The notes under the pieces: model-generated | Seen by the model: the letters and a program-made list of their open reading frames with translations, nothing else | The model's database searches: none | Told to the model about the DNA's origin: nothing | Part shown: positions 63,529 through 64,000 of the stretch, one piece after another | Numbering within the stretch: the first letter of the stretch is position 1 | Layout: every line of letters starts with the position of its first letter | Position numbers and translations under genes: made by a program | Source of the DNA: Polaribacter reichenbachii | Lineage (GTDB): Bacteria > Bacteroidota > Bacteroidia > Flavobacteriales > Flavobacteriaceae | Reading direction: 5' to 3' | DNA: 64,000 bases | Assembly (NCBI RefSeq): GCF_001975665.1 | Contig: NZ_CP019419.1 | Coordinates: 1,860,001-1,924,000, forward strand

Positions 63529-64000
63529 ATGTCAAATACTATAACAAAAAATAAGAAAGTGGCAATGGGTCAGAAAATTGCTTTTGGTATTGGAATGTTT
63601 GCAAATCAAATGTTTCCTGCTATTTTAGGTATTTTTATGGTTGTTTTAGTGCAAGATTTAGGTTTTCCTGGTTGGATGTGGTCTTTAATTTATTTCTTTC
63701 CAAGAATATTCGATTCTATCACAGATCCAATAATGGGTTTTATTTCTGATAATACAAAATCGAAATGGGGTAGAAGAAGACAATATGTTTTAATTGGCGG
63801 AATTATTATGGGAATTGCTTATGTTTTTATGTGGCAATTGTTTAAAGAAAACTCATTACAATTCAATTTTTGGTATTTTTTCTTATGGTCTATCGTTTTT
63901 TATTTAGGCTTAACATTTTTTAGTGTGCCTTATGTTGCAATGGGTTATGAAATGAGTGATGATTTTCACGAACGTACAAGCATTATGGCAATTGCTCAGT
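63529..64000 (+). CDS. Partial MFS (GPH family) sugar:cation symporter
   Basis: The first 157 residues of a membrane transporter, cut by the window end. The N-terminal region KIAFGIGMFANQMFPAILGIFMVVLV and the loop motif DSITDPIMGFISDNTKSKWGRRRQYVL are those of MelB-like glycoside-pentoside-hexuronide symporters (DP..G..SD.T.S.WGRRR). Three further helices follow, including LGLTFFSVPYVAMGYEMSDD. It likely imports glucose or short beta-glucans across the inner membrane to feed the cytoplasmic phosphorylase. It lies 23 bases after the GH30 stop. Confidence 0.9.
   Translation, partial: MSNTITKNKKVAMGQKIAFGIGMFANQMFPAILGIFMVVLVQDLGFPGWMWSLIYFFPRIFDSITDPIMGFISDNTKSKWGRRRQYVLIGGIIMGIAYVFMWQLFKENSLQFNFWYFFLWSIVFYLGLTFFSVPYVAMGYEMSDDFHERTSIMAIAQ

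Overview
The window is AT-rich chromosomal DNA of a marine-type Bacteroidota, most probably a Flavobacteriaceae close to Polaribacter or its relatives. Evidence for this is the SusC/SusD pair, many lipoproteins with a Cys shortly after the signal segment, TAnnTTTG-type promoter boxes, flavobacterial families (GSCFA, GxxExxY, DUF5706/PycTM, YaiO barrel) and a laminarin-type polysaccharide locus. Assignments come from reading the sequence; no database search was run.

Layout. Positions 1-8400 hold a truncated OmpA-like lipoprotein, ApbE, two tandem paralogous exported proteins, a methyltransferase, a GxxExxY protein, methionine aminopeptidase, a gpmI/thioredoxin-like operon and a secreted ankyrin protein. 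Positions 8400-21500 hold a GHL10-like plus CBM9-like lipoprotein pair, an aromatic amino acid hydroxylase with a rhodanese, GSCFA / 38-residue membrane peptide / alaS, an M23 peptidase, a MerR regulator preceded by a 7-bp tandem repeat, and LemA with two TPM proteins. Positions 21456-34200 hold a 1232-residue phosphoesterase / kinase-like / outer-membrane barrel fusion, a MobA-like/XdhC pair, an aldo-keto reductase, an msrB-msrA-selO operon, an HD-PycTM membrane protein and a large GAF-like protein.

Positions 34444-38819 form a compact three-gene operon: TPR/outer-membrane barrel, processive GT2 glycan synthase and GH26-like hydrolase. It has the logic of a synthase-dependent exopolysaccharide export system but none of the usual named accessory genes; it is the best candidate here for an undescribed system. 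A BspA-like leucine-rich-repeat lipoprotein, der, a small membrane protein, era and an initiator tRNA follow.

Positions 44559-64000 are a polysaccharide utilisation locus for beta-1,3/1,6-glucan (laminarin type). It contains a propeller/Y_Y_Y/LuxR sensor-regulator, SusC, SusD, a glycan-binding lipoprotein with a recent internal duplication, a GH16 laminarinase, a clan GH-A hydrolase of unclear family, a GH149-like oligoglucan phosphorylase, GH17, GH30 and the start of a GPH-type sugar symporter cut by the window end. The predicted flow is surface binding and endo-cleavage (SusD, binding protein, GH16), outer-membrane import (SusC), trimming by GH17/GH30/GH-A lipoproteins, inner-membrane import by the symporter, and cytoplasmic phosphorolysis to glucose 1-phosphate.
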